A stretch of DNA of 64,000 nucleotides from Anaerolineales bacterium UBA5195 (GTDB lineage: Bacteria; Chloroflexota; Anaerolineae; Anaerolineales; Villigracilaceae). The notes under the pieces are model-generated. The model made no database searches, was not told where the DNA came from, and saw only the letters and a program-made list of their open reading frames with translations. Shown piece after piece: positions 42,613-51,112 of this stretch. Where the stretch lies: the NCBI GenBank assembly GCA_002412925.1, contig DHVZ01000077.1, positions 62,001 to 126,000 of the forward strand, read 5' to 3'. The stretch's first letter is position 1. Every line of letters starts with the position of its first letter. Made by a program: the position numbers and the translations under genes.

Positions 42613-42784
42613 TTGATCATTCACTCGGCTGAAATGTTGTTGCGAGCGGCCATGTAATGGCGAGCGACACTTGCACCGCACTGCGTTCGGTGCAGTGCAG
42701 GTGAGCAACCCCCTGTTAAACGGGCGGAACTGACCTTTTGGAGATTGCTTCAGGCGGGAGAGCGCCGTTTTCGCAACGACATGG

Positions 42785-43447
42785 TTACAACTGCCGCAAA
42801 GCCTGCTTAAAGTCCTCCGGGTAAGGCGCTTCAAACGTGACCCGCTCGCCGCTGATGGTATGGGTGAAGGTCAGTGATTGGGCATGCAGCGCGGGACGCT
42901 TGATCAAGTCCGTTTTGGGGGCGCTATAGAGGCTGTCTCCCAGAAGGGGGAATCCCAGCGCATAAGCGTGGACGCGGATCTGGTGCGTTCGCCCCGTCGC
43001 AGGGATCGACTCCAATAACGCGTAACCTTTGTACCGTTTGAAAACTTTGAACGCCGTTTCAGCGGATTTGCCCTTGGCGTGGTCGACCATCGTGCGGTGG
43101 CTGTGGCCGACGTTGATGCGCAGCTTATGCCGGGCAGTGTGTTCGTTCCAGTTGGGCACGCCCACGCAGATGGAATGATAGATTTTTTGGGCCTCGTGTT
43201 TTTCGAATTGGATATTCAGTGCCCGATGGGTTTCCGGTGTGCGGGCAAAGACCATCACGCCGCTGGTGACCTTGTCCAGCCGGTGGACAACCAGTAACTC
43301 AGGGTATTTCCCCTGAAGCAGCTTGACCAGATACGGGGCCTCCGGTTCCCAGCCATCGGGCAGGACGGGCAGGTTGGCGGGTTTGTTGATGACCAGCAGT
43401 TCGGCGTCTTCGTACAGGATCAGCTTTTTGAGAGGCGGGATTTCCAT
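42785..43447 (-). CDS. RluA-family pseudouridine synthase
   Basis: This is a 220-residue protein. The catalytic motif VVHRLDKVTSGVMVFART holds the Asp nucleophile. Downstream: KIYHSICVGVPNWNEH, ALLESIPATGRTHQIRVHAY and LGDSLYSAP, the RluA/RluC/RluD order. No S4 domain is present, so it resembles the short RluA type rather than RluC/D. It isomerises uridines in rRNA or tRNA; the target cannot be told. It ends inside a repeat-bearing spacer. Confidence 0.93.
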   Translation of the reverse strand: MEIPPLKKLILYEDAELLVINKPANLPVLPDGWEPEAPYLVKLLQGKYPELLVVHRLDKVTSGVMVFARTPETHRALNIQFEKHEAQKIYHSICVGVPNWNEHTARHKLRINVGHSHRTMVDHAKGKSAETAFKVFKRYKGYALLESIPATGRTHQIRVHAYALGFPLLGDSLYSAPKTDLIKRPALHAQSLTFTHTISGERVTFEAPYPEDFKQALRQL

Positions 43448-43502
43448 AAAAGCAATTGTATCCGTTTTTGCCTGCTTGTCCGTTCCAATCCATTATCTAC
43501 CC

Positions 43503-43533
43503 TTGACATTAACGTTACGTCAGGGTTTATATT
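43503..43533 (+). promoter_or_regulatory. MerR-type promoter with 19-bp spacer and dyad operator
   Basis: TTGACA (43503-43508) and TATATT (43528-43533) are 19 bases apart, the over-long spacing that MerR proteins correct by twisting DNA. The spacer carries a dyad centred on AACGTT (TGAC ... GTCA). The predicted start falls on the A of the ATG at 43540, so the mRNA appears leaderless and autoregulated. Confidence 0.75.
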
Positions 43534-43539
43534 AAGGCA

Positions 43540-44286
43540 ATGTTCACCGTCAAACAGCTTTCTGACCTGGCGGGAGTGACCCCGCGCACCCTGCACCACT
43601 ATGACCAGATTGGGCTGCTCAAGCCAGCCCAAATTGGCGAGAATGGCTATCGCTACTATGGGGAGGAGTCGATCCTGCACTTGCAGCAGATCTTGTTTTT
43701 CCGGGAATTGGGCCTGCCGCTCGAAGCGATCAGGAAAATCATGGGACGCCGTGATTTCGAGGTGCTCTCGGCGCTGGAAAGTCACAAAGTGGAGATTGGC
43801 AAACGCATCACGCGGCTGGAACGGCTCGTCGAGACAGTGGACAACACAATTTCACATCTGAAAGGACAAAAAGAGATGAGTATGGAACAGATTTTTGCCG
43901 GGTTTGCCCCCGAAGAAGAAGAGAAGTATGCCCGCGAGGCAGAACAGATGTACGACCCTGAAATAGTCCGCGAATCCAACCGTAAGTGGAAAGCCTACGG
44001 CAAAGAAAAACAGCAGGCCATCCTGGCCGAAGGCAGGCAAATCTACGTTGAAATGCTTGCCGCCATGCCCAAAGGCGCGGATTCCCCCGTAGTTCAATCC
44101 CTGGTGGAACGCTGGCGCAAGCACATGGAATACTTCTGGACGCCGGAACTCGATCAACTGCTTGGCCTGGCTGAGATGTACAACGCCGATCAGCGTTTCA
44201 AGGCCAATTACGACCAGATGCATCCCCAGCTGGCTGCGTTTATCCATGAGGCGGTCAAGGTCTATGTCGGCATTAGAAAAAAGTAG
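43540..44286 (+). CDS. MerR-family regulator with TipAS-type ligand-binding domain
   Basis: This is a 248-residue protein. Residues 1-70 are the MerR winged helix (FTVKQLSDLAGVTPRTLHHY; GYRYYGEESILHLQQILFF). A dimer coiled coil spans about 78-112 (EIGKRITRLERLVETVDNTI), then a TipAS domain (about 125-245). TipAS proteins bind thiopeptides or other amphipathic drugs, often covalently through a Cys. No Cys is present in this domain, so binding would be non-covalent or to another ligand. It is probably an activator of its own promoter and perhaps of a distant efflux gene. Confidence 0.92.
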   Translation: MFTVKQLSDLAGVTPRTLHHYDQIGLLKPAQIGENGYRYYGEESILHLQQILFFRELGLPLEAIRKIMGRRDFEVLSALESHKVEIGKRITRLERLVETVDNTISHLKGQKEMSMEQIFAGFAPEEEEKYAREAEQMYDPEIVRESNRKWKAYGKEKQQAILAEGRQIYVEMLAAMPKGADSPVVQSLVERWRKHMEYFWTPELDQLLGLAEMYNADQRFKANYDQMHPQLAAFIHEAVKVYVGIRKK

Positions 44287-44310
44287 ATAAATGCGGATAG
44301 TCAGAAAACA

Positions 44311-44342
44311 AAGGAGTCAGGCGAGAAATCCGCTGGCTCCTT
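44311..44342. terminator. Hairpin between the convergent MerR and HD-GYP genes
   Basis: AAGGAG...CTCCTT arms with further pairs (44311-44323 with 44331-44342) lie between the two stops. No long T-run on either side. Confidence 0.5.
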
Positions 44343-44350
44343 GAGGCTGG

Positions 44351-45502
44351 TCAGATGGGTGGATTTAATTCAGTCCTGAGTATTTCCAGAAAAGCGGTGA
44401 CGATTTGTGGGTCAAAGTGCTTGCCAGCCTGCTCTTGAATATAGGCCATGGCTTTTTCCTTTTCCCAGGCCTGGCGGTAAGGGCGATCCGTGGTCAGGGC
44501 ATCGTAGACATCGATGACTGCGAAAAGACGAGCGGCAAGGGGAATCTCTTCCCCCTTGAGCTGGCGGGGATAACCGGTCCCATCCCATTTTTCGTGGTGG
44601 CAATAGGGGATATCCATGGCCGGGGCCAGGTATTCGATCTGCGAAATGATTTGGTAGGCTTTTTCGGGGTGGGTTTGTATGATTTCTCTCTCGTCAGCCG
44701 ACAACCGACCCGGTTTCTGTAAAATAGCGTCTGGAATGCCCATCTTCCCGATATCATGCAGGAGCGCGCCTCTTCGAAGATGCCCAAGTTCAGACTCGGG
44801 GAAACCCATTTGGCTGGCCAGGGCGACTGTCAGATCGGCGACGCGATGAGTGTGCTCTTCGGTGATATTGTCCCGCATATCCAGGACCTGCGACCAGCCC
44901 TTGAGGGTGGCATCATACGCCTGGCTCAGGTTGGCAACTGCTTGTTGAGCTTTCTGGTACAACTGCGCGTTGGCAACTGCCAGGGCAACCTGGAAAGACA
45001 AAATATAGCACAGGTCGATCTCGCTCTTCGTGAATTGCCGGCTTTGACTGGTTGTTCCGACAATAAAAACACCGATCACAGCTTCCTTTAGCAATAGTGG
45101 AAAATAGAGAACGGAGATCAGGTGACGCGCATCGACAACAATTTTTTCGGCTGCCGAGAGGGGGGCCTGCCTCGCGTCATCAAGGTAAACAGGCGCTTTA
45201 CTAGAGACCACCTCTTTGATATGGGAATGATCAAAAAGGTAAGCTTGACGGAGTTCATCCGGGAACTGGGGCGGCAAGGATGGAGTCGCGGCCCCCAGGT
45301 AGAGTACCCCATTCTCAAGAGTGTAGATGGCTCCGGTTTCCAAGCCTAGCAAATCGGCAGCGCTCTCGATTGCAATCTGCAAGACTTCGCTCAACTCCAG
45401 GGTGGAAGCCAGGGAACTGCTGACTTTCAACAAGGTCCATAAAGCTGTGGCCGGCGCTTGTGCAGCCAAACTTTCATAGGGTGTGGTTTGGGTTGTTCCC
45501 AT
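44351..45502 (-). CDS. GAF plus HD-GYP c-di-GMP phosphodiesterase
   Basis: The start at 45502 (MGTTQTTPYESLAAQ) has AGAGG upstream; the open frame further upstream overlaps the HAD gene and is not used. 383 residues. GAF domain about 30-175 (DLLGLETGAIYTLENGVLYL). The HD-GYP domain, 190-370, has HDIGKMGIPDAILQKPG near 248, HHEKWDGTGYP and DVYDALTTDRPYR. All metal and GYP residues are present, so it should be an active phosphodiesterase. It shares an operon with a diguanylate cyclase, letting one transcript make and remove c-di-GMP. Confidence 0.93.
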   Translation of the reverse strand: MGTTQTTPYESLAAQAPATALWTLLKVSSSLASTLELSEVLQIAIESAADLLGLETGAIYTLENGVLYLGAATPSLPPQFPDELRQAYLFDHSHIKEVVSSKAPVYLDDARQAPLSAAEKIVVDARHLISVLYFPLLLKEAVIGVFIVGTTSQSRQFTKSEIDLCYILSFQVALAVANAQLYQKAQQAVANLSQAYDATLKGWSQVLDMRDNITEEHTHRVADLTVALASQMGFPESELGHLRRGALLHDIGKMGIPDAILQKPGRLSADEREIIQTHPEKAYQIISQIEYLAPAMDIPYCHHEKWDGTGYPRQLKGEEIPLAARLFAVIDVYDALTTDRPYRQAWEKEKAMAYIQEQAGKHFDPQIVTAFLEILRTELNPPI

Positions 45503-45531
45503 CTTGAGCCTCTTGAGTCTGTCCACCAGGT

Positions 45532-46227
45532 TTAAGATTCGGTTTCTTCGGGTTTTAACAGCTTGATGAGTTCTTGCAATCGGGAAATTTGGTATGTAAC
45601 CGGTAGTTCTGTGCTCTTGGCCTTTGGGTTGTACCAGCAGGTATCCAGGCCGTACTCCACCCCGCCGCACATGTCGGAGGTCAGGCTGTCGCCAATCAGC
45701 AAGACAGAGGTCTTCTCTGGCTGGCCGATCCCATGGAATACGGACTCGAAGTATTTGCGGGAAGGTTTGGCCGCGCCGATTTCCTCGGAGATGAAGACTT
45801 TCTCGAAACAATCCCAGATGGCCGAGTTTTCCAGCCGGGGACGCTGGACCTCCTTCAGTCCGTTGGTGACCAATGCCAGATGGTAGCGCCCCTTTAATTC
45901 GCGGATAACTTCTTCTGCGCCGGGGAGCAGGTCGGCGCCGAGGGCCAGATTCCGCAAATAGAGCGGGCTGATAACCTGCGGGTCGCCGTCCAAACGCGTT
46001 TCGTCGAAGAAAAGACGGAAACGTTTGACGCGCAGTTCCTGCGAAGTCACTTCGCCGCGTTCGAATTCCTGCCAGACTTGCTGGTTGAAGCGCGCATACA
46101 AACTGGCAAACTTTGTCAGGAAGGGCAGGCCAGCCTGTTCCAATGTCCATTGCAGGGCGTTGGCTTCGGCCTTGGGGAAATCAAAAAGGGTGTCATCGGC
46201 GTCGAAAAGCAGCCAGGTATATTTCAT
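45532..46227 (-). CDS. HAD-superfamily phosphatase, YjjG-like nucleotidase
   Basis: The start at 46227 (MKYTWLLFDADDTLFDFPKA) gives 231 residues. HAD motif I is FDADDTLFD (DxDxT). The cap is helical, with the motif II region LALVTNGLKEVQRPRL, motif III KPSRKYFESVFHGIG and motif IV LIGDSLTSDMCGGVEYGLDT. This arrangement fits YjjG-type pyrimidine nucleotidases that clear non-canonical nucleotides. It lies between the cyclase and HD-GYP genes with 28-29-base gaps, so it is transcribed with them; a link to c-di-GMP turnover (removing nucleotide products) is speculative. Confidence 0.92.
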   Translation of the reverse strand: MKYTWLLFDADDTLFDFPKAEANALQWTLEQAGLPFLTKFASLYARFNQQVWQEFERGEVTSQELRVKRFRLFFDETRLDGDPQVISPLYLRNLALGADLLPGAEEVIRELKGRYHLALVTNGLKEVQRPRLENSAIWDCFEKVFISEEIGAAKPSRKYFESVFHGIGQPEKTSVLLIGDSLTSDMCGGVEYGLDTCWYNPKAKSTELPVTYQISRLQELIKLLKPEETES

Positions 46228-46255
46228 GAGGAATTCCCTGTGTGATGCGATCGAG

Positions 46256-49243
46256 TTATTCGGGTTTATCCTGGCTTGCTTCCCAGGCTGCCCAGCGGTT
46301 GCGTCCCAATTGTTTGGCGGTGTAAAGGGCTTGGTCGGCGCGTGACAGAAGCTCGTCCAGGGTGGCAACTTTTTCGGTGAGCCTGGCCAAGCCGAGACTG
46401 ATAGTCACAGATATTCTTGTGCCATTGCCATCGAAGGAGGTCTCCTGGATGGATTTTAATATCCGGTCAGCAATCGGCCCGAGTTCTCGGCTGGATGTGC
46501 GGGGCAGCAGGGCGACAAACTCTTCGCCGCCATAACGTCCGAGTATATCTGTTGGGCGCAAGCTTTCCTGGATGCGCTGGGCGATCTCGCGTAAAACCAG
46601 ATCCCCTTGTTGGTGCCCGTAGGTATCGTTGACCATTTTGAAGTGATCGACATCAATCATCAAGACAGCCAGTTCATAAGGCGCGAAATTGGATCGCGCA
46701 AATACTTTTTCTGCTTCAGCAAAGAAATGACGTCGATTGAACAGCCCTGTCAGCGGGTCGGTAATTGCCAGGCGTTCCAGCTCTGCCTCGATTTGCTGGC
46801 GTTTTGTAACGTCACGAATGGCAGCAAGATGCACTGATTCGCCTTTCCAACTGATAAAACGAGCCGTGATTTCCACCGGGAAAACAGTCCCGCCTTTTTT
46901 ACGGTGCCAGCGTAATGGAATCGAGACGATTTGATCCGTTGGCGCTGGCGAGTTGGTGGCTTTTTGGGTGGCCTCGGGTTCGGCAGATAGATCAAAATTA
47001 TGCCTGGCGAGCAATTCCTCGTGGCTGAAGCCGTACAAGGCAGTCGCTGCGCTATTGGCTTCAAGAATGAGCCCATCGGCATTCCGGATAATCAAGAGCG
47101 CATCGGATTCCATCTCAAACAGGTCGCGGTATTGTTTTTCGCTTTCCAGCAGTGACTGCTCAGCCAGTTTCTTGGTGGTGATGTCTTCGTGGATCGAAAC
47201 GTAATGCGTTACAGCACCTTGTTCATCATGGACTGGGGCGATGACGAGGGATTCCCAGTAGAGACTCCCGTTTTTTTTACGATTAGCCAGCTCGCCGCGC
47301 CAGGTTTTCCCGGCCAAGAGCGCCTTCCACATTTCTTCGTAAGTTTGCGCCGTTGTCAGCTCCGATTTCAAGAGGCCGGGGTCTCGCCCGCGGACCTCTT
47401 CGAAAGTGTAACCTGTCGAATGGGTGAAGGCCGGGTTGACGTACTCGATGTTTGCATCCAGATCAGTAATCAGAATGCTGCTTGGGCTTTGCTCGATAGC
47501 GCTTGAAAGTTTGCGTAACTGTTCGTTGGCGGCCAAAAGATCGGCAGTGCGTTCGGTGACACGCGATTCCAGGTTTTTGACCAGGCTGTCCAGTTCGCTT
47601 GCCAGGTGATTAAAAGATTGGGTCAGGTAGCCAACTTCATCGTTGAAATAAACAGGGATTCGGTGAGTCAGCTGTCCCCGGTTCAACTGCTCAACCCCCT
47701 TAAAGAGTGAATTGAGTGGGCGCGAGACTCCGTAATTCAGCGAGAGGGGCAAGCCTGCCAAAAATAGAAGGCTGCTTGCCAGGACTGCCCCGGCCAGGGG
47801 CCATAAGAATTCGTGCAAGTACTTTCGGAATGCGCGATGCTCATCCTTAACGATCCCCTCTGGCCCGCCTTGTAAGGGTAGGGAGAGGTTGTCTGCGCGC
47901 CAGAAAGCTGTCCCGGCGGGTTTTGCGCCAATCGCCCAGATGGCGGCGGCAGAACGGTCGTTGGCATAGTATTGCTGGTTGCGGGGGAGTCCATTGTAGG
48001 TGAGTTCAAAACTACCGCTTGAATGCAAAACAACCTGGAAGGTGTACTCGTTTTCTGGATAGTTGAAGTTTTTTAGCCGGGAATAGGTGATGACTAACTT
48101 TTCAGCCTCCCGGCGTAGAAAGACACCGCCGTTTATGCTGCTTTCCGGGTTCAGATCAAGGGCCAGCGCCAAAATGACCGGCAAGCTGGAGAAATTATTT
48201 TCCAGGTCCTTGTAATCCAGCGCTTCTCCAAAACTGATAACACCATCATTTGAAATAAACAGGTTTACATAGCGCTTCCCGTAAAACGCGAATTCAAAAC
48301 CCGTGACAGCCGCGTGGGGCTGCTTGTTGTTTGCATCGGTCAGCTCCAGGTTTTGCCCAAAATTGCTTTCGAAGACGAAGGGCGCTTCGCTAACGGCATA
48401 ACCTCCTTGGATATTAGGACTAAAAAGGAGGGTGCGCTGGTCAAGAACGTTGGGTGTATATTTAGCCGCATAAGCCGGGGTTACAAGCCAGGCGATCACC
48501 CCCAGGACAGCCAGCACGCTCGTCAGGATGGCTCCTGAAAATTTCGCCATCAGGGAGGTCGTCTCCGCTCTCGAGGCCAGATAATTCAGCGCGAACATGA
48601 ACAGCGTTGCCAAGATTCCGACTGACAAGCTGATGTGGTAAAAAGGCGTGGGGATCAGGCCGAATGAACGCAGGTAATTGATGGTTGCAAGCAGGAATGG
48701 GATTGAAAAGATGAGAGCAAACCTGCAGCTGGCAAGCTGGTTCCAATTCTGCCAGGTACCGCGGCCGAAAACAAACACAACCCAGAGAAACTCGAAGATG
48801 GGCGGGTAATCCATATACGCTGGGCGAAACTCTACTTCCCCTTGCTGGAGCCGGTAGAATCGCCAGATGGCAAAACTCGCTTCCCAAAGAGCATAAAGGC
48901 TGGTCAATATCAGGGCGATGCGGCGTTCGAGTTTTTGATTTTCCCTGGGGGATGGAAATTGATAGGCCAGTTGGATCAGGGCGACCAGCATCAGGCCGAG
49001 AACGAAAGTTTCGATGAAAACAACTGGTAAACGCTCGGCAGGCAGCAGGGAAGCATCCAGGAACAGGGTGAACGAAAAAACCGTCACCGAGACAAAAAAA
49101 ACAGCCAGTAATCGATCCTGGCTGGAAGGATTTGGGGCTTTGGATGCAAAGAATCGCTGCCCAAGGTAGGTTGTAATTACCCAGGCGAGCAGGAATTGGT
49201 TCAAATAACTGATTGAGGCCGGTGTCAGGTAGAGGCTGGGCAT
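46256..49243 (-). CDS. Membrane diguanylate cyclase with extracellular beta domain, HAMP, two PAS and GGDEF
   Basis: This is a 995-residue protein. The N-terminal about 250 residues have seven or eight TM helices. Residues about 265-440 form an outside beta domain (FEFAFYGKRYVNLFISNDGV and SFELTYNGLP recall nidogen-like folds). A TM follows near 475-498, then HAMP (SLFKGVEQLNRGQLTHRIPV), PAS1 (AIEQSPSSILITDLDANIEY), PAS2 (MESDALLIIRNADGLILEAN) and GGDEF (DPLTGLFNRRHFF; RYGGEEFVALLPR near 902). The active motif is intact, so it makes c-di-GMP in response to two kinds of input. The start has no clear ribosome site. Confidence 0.95.
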   Translation of the reverse strand: MPSLYLTPASISYLNQFLLAWVITTYLGQRFFASKAPNPSSQDRLLAVFFVSVTVFSFTLFLDASLLPAERLPVVFIETFVLGLMLVALIQLAYQFPSPRENQKLERRIALILTSLYALWEASFAIWRFYRLQQGEVEFRPAYMDYPPIFEFLWVVFVFGRGTWQNWNQLASCRFALIFSIPFLLATINYLRSFGLIPTPFYHISLSVGILATLFMFALNYLASRAETTSLMAKFSGAILTSVLAVLGVIAWLVTPAYAAKYTPNVLDQRTLLFSPNIQGGYAVSEAPFVFESNFGQNLELTDANNKQPHAAVTGFEFAFYGKRYVNLFISNDGVISFGEALDYKDLENNFSSLPVILALALDLNPESSINGGVFLRREAEKLVITYSRLKNFNYPENEYTFQVVLHSSGSFELTYNGLPRNQQYYANDRSAAAIWAIGAKPAGTAFWRADNLSLPLQGGPEGIVKDEHRAFRKYLHEFLWPLAGAVLASSLLFLAGLPLSLNYGVSRPLNSLFKGVEQLNRGQLTHRIPVYFNDEVGYLTQSFNHLASELDSLVKNLESRVTERTADLLAANEQLRKLSSAIEQSPSSILITDLDANIEYVNPAFTHSTGYTFEEVRGRDPGLLKSELTTAQTYEEMWKALLAGKTWRGELANRKKNGSLYWESLVIAPVHDEQGAVTHYVSIHEDITTKKLAEQSLLESEKQYRDLFEMESDALLIIRNADGLILEANSAATALYGFSHEELLARHNFDLSAEPEATQKATNSPAPTDQIVSIPLRWHRKKGGTVFPVEITARFISWKGESVHLAAIRDVTKRQQIEAELERLAITDPLTGLFNRRHFFAEAEKVFARSNFAPYELAVLMIDVDHFKMVNDTYGHQQGDLVLREIAQRIQESLRPTDILGRYGGEEFVALLPRTSSRELGPIADRILKSIQETSFDGNGTRISVTISLGLARLTEKVATLDELLSRADQALYTAKQLGRNRWAAWEASQDKPE

Positions 49244-49370
49244 TTTTTTTCACAGTCTGTTGCTCTTAATATACTTCCCAGTGAGCAGAAAAGCAATCGA
49301 TAGGTCATCCCGCGTAGGTTACTCAACAGAATTGTCAGGCCTCCCTTCATTGGTCCGCTTGCTTTCCTGT

Positions 49371-50396
49371 CTACTTTTTTGCGATCTTTGACAGCGCGTA
49401 CTCGGCCAGGGCCGTAATGGTCAGCGACGGATTGACGCCGGGGTTGGCAGGTTCAATAAATTCTCTCCGAGCGAACCCATTGGCACGCCGTTAGTGCGCT
49501 CGGCGAACTCGCGCGTTAATTCGTGCGAGCCTTTCACCTGGGCATGGATTTCATAGCCCGGCACCAAAGCCCAGGCGTACCGCTGAGCCTGTCGAAGCGT
49601 CGATCAGCGGGGCGGCCAACAGGCGCATCAGGGATGAGCCGTCGGGGTAGCGGGTCGGTTCGACACGTGTGATTTCATCGGGATTATAGATGGACGTGAT
49701 CGAAATCCCCTCTGAATAATTGATCTCGCTGCTGCGGGCGATCGACCCGAGCAGGGCCTCACTGTTGGTGCGAATCATATCCCCCAGGCGCGACGATAGG
49801 TTTGGCAGGCTGGCTTTCACATCCCGCAGGTTGAGCAGCAGTTGCATCGTGCCCATCACCCCGGCGGAAAAGATGACACTTTTTGCGCGAACGGTGTATT
49901 TCCGTTTGAGGGGGCTGGTGCTCGGCTGGTAAACGACCTCATACCGGGCCTCAGCCGTTGACCGCTGGCCATCGTCCATTGTCCACGGTCTGACACCGAT
50001 CACTTCGACCTCCCCCAGCATTTTGCGGGCTGTGGCATAGTGCGGAGCGAGCGCTTCACTCCGCTTAATCGGCTGGTTCCAGGCCGGGGTGGCGAAGGTC
50101 TCGGCGGATGGGATTTCCAGCACGTTGGCGTAACCCAGGCTCCAGCCGCTGACTCCCGCCCCGTGCAAAACCATCAACCCTTTGAGGAGGCTGATCTGTA
50201 AAATCCCGTGGGCGCGCATGGCGGGCAGCCACAGGTATTTCCAGAACTGCCAGTTGGTTTTGGCAAAATCCTGATCCCTGTATCTTTTGCCTTTTTCAAG
50301 CACCAGCACGGAATAACCTTTTTCTGTTGATCGCAAGGCTGAGACCGAGCCGCCAAAGCCGCTACCGATAATGACATACTCATAAACCTGGGTCAT
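49371..50396 (-). pseudogene. Broken GMC-type FAD-dependent oxidoreductase
   Basis: The N-terminus is good: YVIIGSGFGGSVSALRSTEK (FAD Rossmann), VLHGAGVSGWSLGYAN, then WNQPIKRSEALAPHYATARK. At about residue 280 the frame ends at 49551, and later pieces appear in other frames: GYEIHAQVKGSHELTREFAE near 49500-49555 and NPGVNPSLTITALAEYAL near 49380-49440. The last is the normal GMC C-terminus. Middle parts, including a substrate-domain stretch, are deleted. Intact homologues of cholesterol-oxidase type have about 500-560 residues. Inactive as it stands. Confidence 0.8.
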
Positions 50397-50441
50397 CTGT
50401 GAGCCTCCCTGTTGGATTTATCGTCTAGGTTTCCAATCCTC

Positions 50442-51062
50442 TTACCCAATCAGCAGGATCACTTCGATCCCCCCATAAATGGCCGAAATTAACAGGATTG
50501 CCATGATGAACAGATACAGGGTGCCTGTCTGCCGGACTCCCTCCACGTAAGCTTTCCAGTGGCCAACCTGGCCGATGCTTTTGGGCCAGAAGATGGCCCG
50601 CCCCTGGATGTAAGCTCCCAGCATGGCGAGAACGCAGGCCTGGCCTTCGATGAACAAAGTTGGGAGGTGGGGGAGGATAATCTCGCGGATCGTTGTGTTA
50701 AATGGTGAAAAGACAATTCCCAGCATGACGGCGCGGTACAACCCCAGCAGGACGCCCGCAAACGGGATAAAGAAAGACGGCAGGGTGATGTTCCCATAGG
50801 TGAATCCCAGCAAGTTGACCAGGAAGGTGAATCCCAGCCCCCTGACAATTTGACTCGTTGTGATAGCCGGGTCAGTAAAGACCAGTGCGCCCGTCATATA
50901 GGTTGGCTTGTAGTTTGACAAAACCTGTTCCTGGAGAGGGGCATTGAAGCCGGTATAGGCCATGACCAGCAGGATGATTCCGTAGTAAAGAAGATTGAAA
51001 ACAAAATACGGGTAACGATTTTTGACGAGAATGTCCCAGGCCCGCTCGAACAAGAGGATCAT
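50442..51062 (-). CDS. Stage II sporulation protein M-like membrane protein
   Basis: The start at 51062 (MILLFERAWDILVKNRYPYF) with AGGAG upstream gives 206 residues; a longer frame is unsupported. About five TM helices. FIPFAGVLLGLYRAVMLGIV and LPHLPTLFIEGQACVLAMLG match the SpoIIM/DUF95 pattern (N, G, LLPHG-E-I-G). Such proteins occur outside spore-formers with unknown function, often near GMC or RDD genes. It lies 45 bases upstream of the broken oxidoreductase. Confidence 0.7.
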   Translation of the reverse strand: MILLFERAWDILVKNRYPYFVFNLLYYGIILLVMAYTGFNAPLQEQVLSNYKPTYMTGALVFTDPAITTSQIVRGLGFTFLVNLLGFTYGNITLPSFFIPFAGVLLGLYRAVMLGIVFSPFNTTIREIILPHLPTLFIEGQACVLAMLGAYIQGRAIFWPKSIGQVGHWKAYVEGVRQTGTLYLFIMAILLISAIYGGIEVILLIG

Positions 51063-51112
51063 TTGTGCTCCTGACTGGAAAAACGACAATCGAGTTGCGT
51101 ATATCCATTGCG

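Noticed and set aside
45503..46150. HD-GYP protein with a 216-residue N-terminal extension
   Set aside because: The extension is the out-of-frame shadow of the HAD gene; a ribosome site supports 45502.
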